Positions 1-11,236 of a DNA stretch of 64,000 nt are shown here, one piece after another; the stretch's first letter is position 1; every line of letters begins with the position of its first letter. The position numbers were made by a program, and so were the translations under genes. Origin of the DNA: Diorhabda sublineata (Eukaryota; Arthropoda; Insecta; Coleoptera; Chrysomelidae); NCBI RefSeq assembly GCF_026230105.1, contig NC_079476.1, positions 1,819,209-1,883,208 on the forward strand, given 5' to 3'. Below the pieces are notes generated by a model. It did no database searches and was not told where the DNA came from. It was given only the letters and a program-made list of their open reading frames with translations.

Positions 1-211
1 TGTAAACTGACAGATACTACACAAAATTGAAGGAGATTCTGTTGAGTATGTCTCCATAAACCGAGTTATGGAGCAAGACGACTCGACGAATTACCCAGTG
101 GAATTTTTAAATTCTTTGTGCGCGCCTCATTTGAAAAAAGAAGTTCCAATCATATTATTGCGGAACTTAAGCCCACCCAAACTTTGTAATGGTACAAGAC
201 TTAAAATATAG
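1..211 (+). pseudogene. Helitron helicase fragment (inner part), broken
   Basis: From about position 32 the reading frame gives a stretch typical of the C-terminal half of the Pif1-like helicase in Helitron Rep/Hel proteins: residues VEFLNSL, then a block ending LLRNLSPPKLCNGTRL (about 147-205), followed by a TAG at 209-211. The LLRNL...LCNGTRL block is a conserved helicase segment of rolling-circle Helitrons, which unwind and displace a strand during transposition. An upstream part of the protein would lie left of the window. The next helicase motif lies only at 2037, so about 1.8 kb of foreign DNA separates the two pieces. The stop and the insertion show the copy is dead. Confidence 0.8.
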
Positions 212-1985
212 TCACTTGAGCGTAACCTGGCAATAAATCGAAGAAGTGATTAGTAAAGAAGACCCAAATTTCTTAATTTTTTGGAAAAACCAATATCCCC
301 TTTATTATAACACAGGTAAATGTTATCGTTAATTTTGAATTTTTTTTTGTGTGTTTAAAGCTATAATTTCATAGTTTCTGTTTGAATTTCAATATGGAAT
401 CTTCGACGTCAGGTATGTAGCAACATTTTAATAAAATTATATCTGCAGAAAAGTTTATGTTATTATTTTTGTCTGTGTATCGATGAAATAAGATAGTGTA
501 AGAATGTTTTTATTTTATCATTATTTTATTTCAAGAACGAAATCAAACACTATGTTTATTTCAAGTAAAGAACTTTTTAATATTCTCAGAATTTCAAATA
601 AAAATGCAAGTGATGAACAATGTGATTATTTAAAAGGTTAAATAATGCAGCAAACGAAATGTGAAAGTGAGGAGCTTTTAAAGCGCTCAAATAAAACTTT
701 ATCATTTTTCAAACCACATCTTAAATCACGCTGGATGAAAGCATTCAAGATAGAAAAAAAGTTTCTCAAAAATAATGCTTAGTGGCTTGATACATCAACT
801 TCATTTACAATAAGAGAAGATGTAGACACTCCTAAAAGGAAAAAAATTCGCCCAGAAATTCCATTTGAATGTAGTTCCGAGCGAACGAAACGACTAAAAA
901 CAAAATAATTTAGAGAATGTACATCAATAAAAATATTAAATTATGCCACTCAAATGAGTTTAAGAGCTACTGGACAAACGCAATCTTCAAAAGGGTTAGA
1001 TGATAGAGACTCCTAAAAGGAAAAAAATTCGCCAAGAAATTCCATTTGAATGTAGTTCCGAGCGAACGAAACGACTAAAAACAAAATAATTTAGAGAATG
1101 TACATCAATAAAAATATTAAATTATGCCACTCAAATGAGTTTAAGAGCTACTGGACAAACGCAATCTTCAAAAGGGTTAGATGATAGAGACTCCTAAAAG
1201 GAAAAAAATTCGCCAGGAAATTCCATTTGAATGTAGTTCCGAGCGAACGAAACGACTAAAAACAAAATAATTCACAGAATCTACATCAATAAAAATATTA
1301 AATCATGCCACTCAAATGAGTTTAAGAGCTACTGGACAAACGCAATCTTCAAAAGTGTTAGATGATAGAGATTCCTAAAAGGAAAAAAATTCGCCCAGAA
1401 ATTCCATTTGAATGTAGTTTCGAGCGAACGAAACGACTAAAAACAAAATAATTCACAGAATCTACATCAATAAAAATATTAAATCATGCCACTCAAATGA
1501 GTTTAAGAGCTACTGGACAAACGCAATCTTCAAAAGTGTTAGATGATAGAGATTCCTAAAAGGAAAAAATTCGCCCAGAAATTCCATTTGAATGTAGTTT
1601 CGAGCGAACGAAACGACTAAAAACAAAATAATTCACAGAATCTACATCAATAAAAATATTAAATCATGCCACTCAAATGAGTTTAAGAGCTACTGGACAA
1701 ACGCAATCTTCAAAAGTGTTAGATGATGATAATATCTCTCCGAAAGTATTTGAGAAGTAGGTTGAGAAACAAATTATGTCAGGTGAAGTAGTTTTAGTGG
1801 ACGCGAAGTTATCTTGACACCAGTATGACATAATCAGGATGAGTGCTCCAGGAAAATTTCTGTATATAATAGCTGTATCTTTTTGAATTAAAATAAAACT
1901 CAAAATGTTAACTATGAGATTTATTTGTAGTAAGAACACATCCTATTAATAATAATCAACTTTGGCATATATTTACCGATTTATT
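212..1985 (+). pseudogene. Insert in the Helitron carrying a broken intron-bearing gene
   Basis: This block separates two parts of one helicase. It contains gene-like remains on the plus strand. An ATG at 394 opens a short exon (MESSTSG) followed at once by a good donor, GTATGT, at 413. Further on, 646-900 reads as a lysine-rich polypeptide (for example LKSRWMKAF, then TPKRKKIRPEIPFECSSE) with one internal stop. After the 181-bp array, 1727-1860 continues in a related style (VDAKLS then HQYDIIR) with stops. The product is not recognised with confidence; the pieces look like one basic protein, perhaps of another transposon. It could be a nested element or a gene fragment captured by the Helitron. 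Five tandem copies of the middle section have destroyed any frame. Confidence 0.5.
831..1728 (+). repeat. 181-bp tandem array, about 5 copies
   Basis: Units start with CCTAAAAGGAAAAAA at 831, 1012, 1193, 1374 and 1555, a constant spacing of 181 bp. The last unit has lost one A in its A-run and stops near 1728. Copies 1-2 share 'tttagagaatgtacatc' and copies 3-5 share 'ttcacagaatctacatc', so the array grew in at least two steps. Each unit spans part of the broken gene of the insert. Since 181 is not a multiple of three, the amplification could not have kept a reading frame. Confidence 0.95.
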
Positions 1986-2193
1986 GCCAGGTATAGGACC
2001 TTTTTGCCCAAGTGTGCGGCGAGCGGGTGTTTGGATGTGACTATCAACAAAGCACAGGGGCAGACTCTACGCGTTTCAGGGGCGGACCTTGGTGTAAACT
2101 GCTTCTCACTCCCGAGCGAGTGAAGCGAATAAATTATTTGTATACATCCCGACAAACAAAACGTCCAACGTTGTATATAAAGAGGCATTGTAA
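1986..2193 (+). pseudogene. Helitron helicase C-terminal end
   Basis: From 2037 the frame reads VTINKAQGQTLRVSGADLG, the conserved C-terminal helicase motif of Helitrons and Pif1 relatives (consensus like MTINKSQGQTL). After a frame change the sequence from 2134 reads LFVYIPTNKTSNVVYKEAL followed by TAA at 2191-2193. This is the usual end of Helitron helicases (an NVVYKEVL-like tail). The piece between, about 2095-2133, has lost a few residues that normally carry the YVA-SR motif. It belongs with the fragment at 1-211 and with the Helitron terminus at 2365. Confidence 0.85.
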
Positions 2194-2336
2194 ATACTTA
2201 TTATTTGTATATATATTATGTTTTGAGATTTTTAAGTTAAGTGCTTAATATATTGAACTGTTTATATCAAACATTGTTTCTATTTAACCTTGGTAATGGT
2301 AATCTATAATAAGAGTTTATGAAATAAACCCTTATT

Positions 2337-2365
2337 TACGTGAAAGAAGACGTGGGTACAGCTAG
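2337..2365 (+). mobile_element. Helitron 3' terminus
   Basis: About 170 bp after the helicase stop the sequence reads ACGTGAAAGAAGACGTGGGTACAGCTAG (ends at 2365), followed by T. Helitrons end in CTAG (or CTRR), insert between A and T, and have a short hairpin just upstream. Here the inverted ACGT...ACGT forms only a weak hairpin, while the GGGTACAGCTAG|T end is typical of insect Helitrons. It marks the right boundary of the element whose coding remains start at position 1. Confidence 0.7.
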
Positions 2366-2421
2366 TTTAGAATAGTTTGGTAATGTTTTCAATTTCTTAT
2401 TTCTTATGCCTTTTGATATGT

Positions 2422-2611
2422 TTATGTTTCTAAATCTCCTTGATATTTTAGGTCTTTCCTATTTCAAAATTGATAGTTTTTAAAAGAAAGATAAAATTTG
2501 ACGTTTTGACTCTTTAAAGGAAAGTCGAAACGTCAAATTTCATCTATCTTTTAAACATTATTAGAAAAAACTAATTTTGAGACCTAAAATCAAGAAGATT
2601 TAGAAACATAA
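2422..2611. mobile_element. Palindromic (foldback) element, module pair back-to-back
   Basis: An almost perfect palindrome centred near 2516. The outer ends are TTATGTTTCTAAATC and GATTTAGAAACATAA. Towards the centre come TTTTAGGTCT / GAGACCTAAAA and then GACGTTTTGACT / AGTCGAAACGTC. Each half is one copy of a module of about 95 bp that recurs at 23281-24345 and 39602-40935. There is no coding capacity. A full palindrome of this length suggests a foldback MITE. Confidence 0.85.
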
Positions 2612-4269
2612 TTTGTTAATTTGTAATCAATAAGTCTAAAGTAACGTCTTTAATGATATTTTTAATGAATCTATTACTCATTCTACTTCAGTTGATCAAT
2701 AATTACATTCATTGTTCATATTTATTTCAAAATTTGTTGCCGTTTTTTGCCACTGTTTATTAATATATCTAGTGAAAATGCTACAAATTCCAAACTCATT
2801 TTTCATTTAATTTCATGAGTATCGTATTGATGTTGCTTTTTGGTTTTTTCTTATTCAATTTTCGAGTCTATGATAATTGTTGATTCTATTCATTTGTATA
2901 GATATGTTTCAAAGAAATGGATTGATTCTAATAATGCTAAGCGAGTTCAATACAGAATAATGATGCAAAATTGTATATCAGAGTGTCATTTCTTTGATTG
3001 TTTGGCATTTTTATGATAGAAGTTTTTTGTTTAAAGACAATCTCGATATACAGATATCCAGAGAGATATTCTCCTTAACTTGGCTATAATATTCTACCCC
3101 GAGTGACTGGACTATAAGACTAGTCGACATAATTCAAAGATATTGTGCCAAACAGAATTTTCGTCTCAAACCCAACTACATATTTATGTAGATGCGTTTC
3201 AGAAAAATACGTTAATTCACAGAAAACTGAATTTATTATTATTATCAATTTATTCACAATGACATTATTTTTGAAAGATATAAGAGAGAAATGATTTTAA
3301 ATGAAATAATGATATTTGACACATTATATTTAAATTTCTAGTCAAATTAAAGTTAGTTTTTTATTCTATGATAAAAGTATTAAGTGTTTTAAACTAAATA
3401 AATATATAGTGGTATAATATTCTTAGATCGGGTTTTTTTAACAAAATTTAAAAGCTAGATGAAGTGGTGAGGCAATAGTTAAGAACAATATTAAACATTT
3501 TTATGTGATTTCTCCAAATAAAGTAGTCATATTGTTGTAAACAGAAATTTGAAATAATTATAAGACAATTTTCATCATTGTTAATGTTAGAGTTGAAAGT
3601 AATGATATATTTCAAATTTCTTGATATAAAATAATTATTAGTATTAAGAAAACATCAAAATGTTGAATCATAAGAACAATTTTTTTTATTCTATTATCTT
3701 TGAACTGTTAAAAAGTCATTAAATTTTTCGTATCTTTAAATTCCTTCAACTGTCAATTCTACAAATACACGTTGAGGATAAAGTACCACGGATAAACACT
3801 AAAAAATGTAAATTAACTGAAGCTATACGATCTCTAATAACTTCCCCAAACTATAAAAATTTGTAATGTATTCCTGCCAATAGGTACTTAAATAGAAAAG
3901 TTCCATACAATAACTTCACATTGTGAAACTTATAATTTTCAATTCCAGAGTAAAAACGCGGTTTGCCGAAAAATATTTAAATGTAATAAAAGTGGTTAGA
4001 ATATTTTTGAATTTCAATTATTCAATTTGGGGTTACAAATATATAATCTAGTTTTTTTCATAAAATGGCGAGCACCTCAATTCAAATGCCTACGTGAAAT
4101 GTGAATGTGTGAATGAATGAGTGAAAAAATGTGAAATATCGATGAGGCATATTGCAAACAATAAAGAAATAAAGATATAGGAAAATACATTCATAGCTCA
4201 TGAACTAGATTGAAATTTATTCTGATGTTTCATAAGGAAGTTTAACTCACTTCAGTATCCTAGAATTTT
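2612..4269. other. AT-rich DNA without recognisable feature
   Basis: No ORF, splice-framed exon, RNA gene or repeat was recognised here on either strand. Simple A/T runs dominate. Confidence 0.6.
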
Positions 4270-4890
4270 CAACCTCGGATAGGCTTTAAATAAAAGACAA
4301 TTTCATATGAAACAATATTTTATCACTAAAAGATTGGTACAATTACGGTTATTTTTCGACATGGTCACCGAAGAGATTGAGACATTTGTCATAACTGTGG
4401 ACAAGTTTTTCAATACCCTCTTCAAATGAAAGTTGCAGTAACAATAAAGTACAAAACAGACCTTGAAACTTCTAGAAATTCCGCAGTCAAAGCAGTAATG
4501 GTGAAACTGCGGTTTTCTTTAACCATTCTGTTGAATCGTTGAACCAGGTCATCTGAAACGACACATCATCACGGTCTTCCTTAAACTTTCGACACCATTC
4601 ACGCACAACATCATCACTCATGAAGTATTCCCCATACACACGACTCATTCTTCCATGGATTTCTGTAGCACTATGACCTTCAGCCTGCAGAAAACGAATC
4701 ACACTTGGCAGGAGCATCAATAATGGCGGACATGTTTACGTGGCTGTAGCACAACGCCAACTGACACCTGAATGTCAACAATGGCGGAGTGTGTAGTGCG
4801 AAAGCCTCGCAATCGTCTACAGTGCATGCCCACTTTCTTTTCCCCGTCTGCACAGAGCGATCGGAGGTTGAGAAAAAACGGCAGTATTTA
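4270..4890 (-). mobile_element. Internally deleted mariner element (copy 1)
   Basis: On the minus strand, 4740-4560 reads as the N-terminal helix-turn-helix part of a mariner transposase (VIRFLQAEGHSATEIHGRMS, VYGEYFMSDDVVREWC). A second piece at 4440-4365 gives the C-terminal end (FEEGIEKLVHSYDKCLNLF then GDHVEK and a stop). The catalytic middle is missing, so this is a deletion derivative of a normal ~1.3 kb element. The 5' leader (GTGCTACAGCCACGTAAACA, plus-strand complement near 4729-4750) is shared with copy 2 at 28577-29105. The terminal inverted repeats are worn: 4275 CCTCGGATAGGC and 4874 GAAAAAACGGCAG. It cannot make transposase. Confidence 0.85.
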
Positions 4891-5827
4891 TCTTTCTCTA
4901 TTTATCTTTTATCTATAGTATAATAATTTTTTCAGCCTACAAATGTTTCGGTGAATTAAATTTATTTTTTACACTTGAAGACGAATGCAAATTATTAAAA
5001 TACTTCAGAAAGGATTTTTCGGAAACTATGATCGATTTTGATCTGAGTGTTCGTAAAGTAACCAGGATCACGTTCACTGTTGTTTGGAAACTGATCGAAT
5101 TAATCGGGTCCTAATCATATAATAGGGACCTTTCTACCCTGATAGACTTATGAGTAAATTCTGACGGGTTCAGCATAAAAACAGTCTATTGGTATTATTT
5201 TTTGGTACAAAATGTAGGTAATTCGTTCAATACCAATTATTAAACATCTAGAATCTATCTTACAGCTTACTGAATAACATGAAAATATTAAAGCACTGAA
5301 AGATGATACAAACTAATGGTTTTTTAGATAAAAATTGAACACGACATTCGAAAACTGTGATCAAAATCTCGTTCTGGATTAGGATTCACAATCAGCTATC
5401 TAATCCAAGGTAGTAGTATCCGAAAGTTTGTGATTGTGGAATTTGTGTTGGGAAATAACCGATTGGTTGTTGATTTTTTATATCATTATTACTAATATTT
5501 TTTTTAACATTTGAAAAGAAGCTTCTTAAAAAATGTGTGATTTTGAATTAACTGACGAATCGAAAAAGTCCGAGTGTTTTGAGCCAGACGCAAATTGTGA
5601 CTTAGACTTTTTTGATATAATTACAAGGAGTAGGCACAGATCATAAGGTCACTAATAAATAAAAGCAAAACAGTTCATCAAATGTTCATGTATTGGTTCG
5701 ACGAGTTCAAGCTAAAATGATGTAAATACCAATTCCAAATTACCGTGAGCTACAATACTGAAAATATTGAGTATGGTATGAAACCATTTTCTGTGTAATG
5801 CTCAAATAGCATCTTTTTAGTTTAATC
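4891..5827. other. No clear gene; one 37-codon ORF
   Basis: Mostly AT-rich DNA without recognisable features. A small ORF at 5533-5646 (+) starts MCDFELTDESKKSE and is acidic with three further cysteines or phenylalanine-rich spots. It might be the start of a decayed gene, but nothing continues it and no function can be given. Confidence 0.4.
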
Positions 5828-6058
5828 CAGAGGTGTCAAACGTAATTTTGCAGAGCCAGATTGGAAATTTAAAAAAAAATGAACTGAATCCTTATAACAT
5901 TTTATCTATTAAATTATATAAATATATAATATACGGTTGTTAAAAATCATACCAAAGTTATGAAAGAAAGCTCTAAAAAACATTTTCTTTCTAAGAGACA
6001 TTGGCCCAGGGGCCAGAAGCGGCCCGCGGGCCGTATATTTGACATGACAGGTTTAAAC
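5820..6058. mobile_element. Complete 223-bp non-autonomous hAT element with target duplication
   Basis: The element runs 5828-6050. The left end is CAGAGGTGTCAAACG, and the right end is TATTTGACATGACAG preceded by GGCCCGCGGGCC. CAG...GTGTCAAA ends with GGCCCGCGGGCC near the 3' side are typical of hAT/Charlie-like MITEs. Flanking 8-bp target copies are GTTTAATC (5820-5827) and GTTTAAAC (6051-6058), one mismatch. It has no coding capacity and was presumably moved by an hAT transposase such as the relative at 50290-52905, though the two differ in sequence. Confidence 0.85.
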
Positions 6059-6135
6059 AAATAGAGATACAAAAAAGTTGCTACGATTGAGCGGAACTGT
6101 ACTAATGAAGCTTTTATAAGGGCATTATTTTATCG

Positions 6136-6176
6136 AAGCCGACTTTATTTGCTTTCGCTTTTGATAAAGTCGACTT
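6136..6176. repeat. Short hairpin
   Basis: Arms AAGCCGACTTTA (6136-6147) and TAAAGTCGACTT (6165-6176) are complementary with one mismatch, with a 17-nt loop. No known function; related AAAGTCGA text also occurs near 6535. Confidence 0.6.
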
Positions 6177-8999
6177 TAGAAATACAGTTATCCTAGTATT
6201 GTCGCATTTGACACATAGCTGCTATTTTGTCTTTTTTATAAAGTAGTGGTATGGTAGTTAATTTTAATTTTTTTCTACTCGATACACACAATTTTCTTTC
6301 TTCTTTCTAAAAATCAATATCGTCTTCATAGTGAAAACGAAATCGTGTGTGTTTGGACATCGTATCTAAATAAAAAAGGAAAAAAAACTATACAATAAAC
6401 ACCGAGAATTTGATTACCTATGTATTAAAACCAATATTTTTTTTTGTCTTTATTTTGAAACCATGAAGCTGACGGCACTAATTTGATTATAAACACTTTG
6501 TGCGCGTGCGTATCCGTCAAATATGTCACATATAAAGTCGATTTTACTAAAATCGTCGTTTCCATAATTTCCTGTTAACCGCAAACATTTTACCTAAAAT
6601 TGTGAGCAAAATTTCGAACTATTTGAGGTAATTAAGAGTATAATTCAAGGATGCTGGTAATAAAAATAAGTTTTACGAGTTTGTAATCAATTACTTGGCT
6701 TATAAGTTATATTTTTTAAAAGTTTCTGTTTTTATTATTAAATATTACTCGCCGTAGTTACTATTCTAATTAGGTACAGTCTTCTTCTTCGTTATAAACC
6801 TATTCGCCATACACCTAAAAATAATTTAACTACTAAAATAAATAATTGAAGATGAAATGTAAACAAAACATGTTAAATGATTATAACATTTTGATTTTCT
6901 CTCAACAATTGATAAAGTTATAGATTATATTATTAAAAAATAATTGTTATTGTTTACAATCTTTTCTCTATTCAATATTATTACCTATATTTGGAGAAAA
7001 TCACCTTTACATGCATTTTCGAAATTATTACACAATAATATTTACAATGTACAATCTATTTACACTCAGAATTTTCAAGATTATAAATTTCTATTATAGT
7101 ACCAGAATTGAATGTTTTTTATTCAAATTACACTCGTCCTACAAGCGTTTACAGAATTTTGAAAACTATAAAGTACGATTTTTACAAATTATTAATTTAC
7201 AAATAGGTTTCAAAACTTTTTATCTGCCGCCAGAATCAATATTCCAATACGATATATCAAGCTATAAACTCGTATAAACTTGTGTTTTGATATCCTAAAA
7301 CTGTTCTTAAAATTCAGATTTGATTCAATGTGAGCGACTTTATGATTCGTAGGTTACAAAATTTTATTTTATTTTATTCTATTTGTATTTATGATCAATA
7401 TTAAACTGATTAAAAATCTACACAATTTTTGTTTAAAAATCAGAGAGAGCGGGCGACTAGAATAAAATTTGGAGTCAACTGGTAGTCCCGATCGAAAAAA
7501 ACTTGAAATTGAGTTTATTAACTATTGCTAAATCTATAATTTTGGATAATTTGCTTATTTTAAACTATTAACTATGATTTTTGTGACCTCCAAATGTCAC
7601 AACGAATCATATGAGAATTTTGCGTCTAGTTTTAAGATGTCAAAAAGTATACATGAGTTTAAAGCTAGGGATCGGAAATTCTCTCTTAAAATGACTGCAC
7701 TAGCAGTCCTACATCAGGATGGAACCTATTGCGTGTGTCATCAGCTCATAAAGCTTAATTCATAGCAACCTTCTTCTTGGAATTATCAATTTTTGAAACG
7801 CATGCTTCTTCTCACGATTTTCATTCTTGCGAATGCTGCCTCTTTGACATATCGGCGTTTTAGAAGTATCTTTATTTTTTTGACTCAATCTTAATTAAAT
7901 TAAATTTCATTGCTCAATAAATCTAATCTTTTTTTTTTTCATAAAAAAGGCTTCATCAAGAACAAGTGCAACTGTAAGAACCACAAATACTAAGGAATAT
8001 TCTAGGTGTTTCTTAGTATATTTTGAGGAATCAAGAAACATGTGGAAGGGTCCATAAAAACCTCATTGTTGTCTTCAATTATAGTTGTAGTATTGTAGTA
8101 TATACGTTTTGTAGAAGAATTTGTATAAATTGAAAACAGTTATTTTTGAAATATATCAGAATTCATTAAAAACAAACAAACCCCAAAATATCGTGAAACA
8201 TAGTTTTTTCTATTACAGTGTTGAAAGTTGTTCAAAATTAAGAAACTAACTATAATATTTTTATACTTCCAACTAATTTCCTCTCTATATCAAAGTTTCA
8301 GATTAATTTTTTTGTTAAAATTAAAAATGAAAAAGCATTTCATAGCAGAGACAACGATTGTTTGTAATTTTGTTATTGTACGTACTGCTACGGTTTTAAT
8401 ATTTGAAATTTTATTGTCTTCACTTTACATAAAATATAAATTCTTTTGAAAACTCTGAGTCGAACATCAAAAGCACAGTTTTTGGATGGATTTCTTTTCA
8501 TTAACTTTTTCGATGTTGTAACGAAACTTCATAAATCGGTTTTAATACATTTGATTTATATATTTCCAGTTAAAAAAACTTCTTAACATTGAGTCTTAAG
8601 AGTTGAAAAGGGATTGTACCATTTCATAAGTGAAAAAAAACTGGAGAGTATTCAGATTTAGATTGGTACTTCTGGTATTACTAAATTTCCTTCATTCTTC
8701 AAAATATTTAAACAATTTGTAATGACAGACATATTTAGTTTTGTGATACAGTATTTCGTGTTTTTTCTTCGATGTCTAAAATACGATTTTTAAATGTTTC
8801 TAGACCAGTTATTTTTACTACTACTTCCACAATTATCAGCATATCATCAAAATTCACTTTTGTACAATATCCTCATTCAATTTTCTTCCTTTTCATATTT
8901 TAGGACTTACTGTCTTTTCTTTAAGGGTTTCGTATAGTGCGATAATTTTTTTATTTAAGACCACATCGGTAAAATTCTTTGTATTTGTCATGTATGGTA
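6177..8999. other. AT-rich DNA without recognisable feature
   Basis: Short open frames near 7011-7277, 7574-7765 and 8228-8449 are rich in Phe/Ile/Lys/Leu as expected from random AT-rich DNA and match nothing recognisable. No RNA genes or tandem repeats were seen. Confidence 0.6.
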
Positions 9000-9170
9000 C
9001 TAAACACATTGTTCACACTACCACTACACGTTTCGTTACTTACCAAGTTAACGGTAGTTCACCTTCAGTCTCTGAAGACGATAACTTGGTTATCGAAACC
9101 TCAGACAAAGTAATTGTTAATTTTGATGTAGTGGTGGTGAAAACAGTGTATTCAGACTGAATATTACCAA
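9000..9170 (+). mobile_element. Short interspersed repeat, family A, copy 1
   Basis: It contains CAGTCTCTGAAGACGATAAC then TTGGTTATCGAAAC, and ends GTGGTGGTGAAAACAGTGTA. The outer parts CTAAACACATTG (9000) and CAGTGTATTCAG (to 9155) form imperfect terminal inverted repeats. Sister copies lie at 38597-38732, 38947-39066 and 44286-44372. All four are followed by a similar AATATYACCAA stretch, so the element may extend about 20 bp further. Confidence 0.8.
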
Positions 9171-9416
9171 CTTACCCATCCGTGTTAGTTATCCCAAACA
9201 TACAAGGGGGGAGAGGATTAATAAGTTGGTGATACGTGTTTTACTTAAGCTCCAGGTAGAAAAATGATTAACCAGAATCCAAAATTCAAATATCGATAAG
9301 CCTTGGAAGTATAATTAGTTTACAGAAGTATTTCTTGGAAGGGACGAAATTCATATACGACCCTTACGGTAACCCGGATTAAAATTTGAACGCGAGTCGC
9401 AACTCGTATGCAACCT

Positions 9417-10773
9417 TGTTATTTGGGTGGAGTCGGATAAATTTCGGGGTTGGCTCATTATGGTAGTGGGTCGTTTAGCTGTCAAGTCGTCACGAAGTAT
9501 CAAAAAAAATGTATGACCTGATTGGTAATTTTGTTTATCATATAATTAGCGAATAAAATCGTCGGATAAAAATAATGGTTTATTTGACGTTTCTATATGC
9601 ATTACACGTGTAAAGAAATAGTACAAATTCAAAAGAACAACTTCTCGATTCCAATTCTCGATACTACCGATTCTTGGACATTGGTATCGGTATCGAGAAT
9701 CGATCGCAAAAAATCGATACCGATACCATTAAATGGACGGAAACATAATTTTTTAATCCAGTTTATATTGTTATGAAAACGAAATTATCATATTTTGAAA
9801 AATCATTTGTAAAATATTAGTCATTGTTTAAACAACAGGCTGCCTTGATATATTAGGTGTCGAGTGTAGAAAAATCCCGATTTTAAAATAACTTGGATAA
9901 TGATTTTGATTTTTGATATAATAATCAAAAAACCAAAAAGCTTAACGTAGACCTTGTGTTTCCCTTTATTAAGGATTGATCCAATTTAATTTCAGAATAA
10001 ATGGTTTTATTCAACCATTATTTGTTTTTTATTTGCGAAATTCCCTCATTTATCCTCGAATAGGCATAGATACTTTAATATTGGTTTTGTAGGTTGTTCA
10101 AACAAATTATGAATATATTTCTAATAACAGAATTCTTTTTACAAGGGGGGAGAATCCAGAATCGGGAATCGAGAATCGGGAATCGAGAATCGGGAATCGA
10201 GAATCGAAAAATTTTGGTATCGACACATCTCGAGATAAAAGATTTACAGGAAATTGACAATCGACTGCGTAAAAATTGCCCAACAAGGTTTCCATGTTAT
10301 AGTAAAAATTTTTATGGTGGATTCTGTTAAAATTAGTCATATGATGATTTTTTTTATAAATTTAACATATTTGGCGTATCCTACACGTCAAGTGACCTAT
10401 TACTTTTTCTCAACACATTTTTTCACTTTGATTTTCACTACTGATTGGAATAAAATTCAAAATGTGGTTATGAAGTTTTTTTTTTTTATAAAATTGACAA
10501 TTTTGTGACGGTTTGCCACCCAAGTAACAGATACAAAGCGTTTCAATGGTGTGATTACAAATAAAAACTTGTAGCTGGGCCCAAGTACTATTGGCAAAAT
10601 TGTTATTATGAAGATTACCTTAAAAATTATCGTTCAAGCTGTTGAGGAATTTTTTTTCACTTTTATTTCCACTATTGATTGGAATAAAATTAAAAATGTG
10701 ATTATGAAGTTTTTTTTAATAAAATTGACAAACGCACCGATACCATAATGTACACAAGTCCACCCAAATAACA
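9417..10773. mobile_element. Composite element with inverted ends and GAATCG-type subterminal repeats
   Basis: TGTTATTTGGGTGG (9417-9430) is repeated inverted as CCACCCAAATAACA (10760-10773). Inside, 9645-9730 carries TCTCGATTCCAATTCTCGAT and several GGTATCG/CGATACC words. 10158-10206 carries the same words in the opposite sense. The 3' part holds a direct duplication (10421-10530 and 10651-10774). This clustering of short inverted subterminal words is typical of non-autonomous DNA transposons, possibly hAT-like. No target duplication was found, so the borders are inferred. Confidence 0.45.
10158..10206 (+). repeat. 14-bp tandem repeat
   Basis: AGAATCGGGAATCG is repeated 3.5 times without change (10158, 10172, 10186, then AGAATCG at 10200). 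Related words in inverted orientation lie at 9645-9720. Confidence 0.95.
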
Positions 10774-10774
10774 G
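10421..10774 (+). repeat. Direct duplication of about 115 bp
   Basis: 10421-10530 and 10651-10774 share TTTCACT...GATTGGAATAAAATT..AAATGTG.TTATGAAGTTTTTTTT...AAAATTGACAA and end in CCACCCAARTAACAG. They are about 230 bp apart. They probably represent a duplicated 3' end of the element 9417-10773. Confidence 0.8.
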
Positions 10775-10921
10775 AACCATATCTTTCTTTATCGTTTGAG
10801 TCAATCTCATTTATTTATTCTAAAGTTTCGTGTTTAATATTCATATTACGAGTCAGGTTTTTACCTAGTACCATTTTGAATTGAAAAAGCGCATTAAATT
10901 TCAAATGTAAGACTGCACTTC

Positions 10922-11236
10922 AATCTACTTTCCAACGTTACTTCGACTAATATTGAAGCACTTGTCATATTGTCCAATTAGTTTTTGTATTTGATCTTCA
11001 AAGAATTCTGTCACTTGTTTTAACATAGTCCATGTAATCTTTAATATCGTCGTCGTCATCGAAACGCTCACCGCTCGAGTGTTTCTTAAAATTCTCCGAT
11101 GAAATCTTGGATTTATTACAGCATTATCATGAAGTGAAATTGTACCATTATGCCATTTTGTTTTAAATAGCACAGCGAAGTTTTTGCCATCAAAATGTTC
11201 ACCAGAAACTCTTCTTTCAGTTCCAAAGAACAATAC
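10922..11236 (-). pseudogene. mariner transposase C-terminal fragment
   Basis: On the minus strand the region gives, in two frames, a run of aspartates (RFDDDDDIKDYMDY) and then VTEFFEDQIQKLIGQYDKC, FNISRSNVGK and a stop. This is the standard mariner C-terminus (...GIQKLI.RYDKCLN...G.YVEK). A remnant of the second catalytic block (LHDNA) lies upstream near 11120-11135. The N-terminus and first catalytic aspartate are gone. It is a different lineage from the copies at 4.3 and 28.6 kb. Confidence 0.8.

Noticed and set aside
6061..6240. The AAAGTCGA hairpin as part of the AGTCGAAAC module family
   Set aside because: Only the short AGTCGA word is shared; none of the outer arm (GAGACCTAAAATCAAG) is present.
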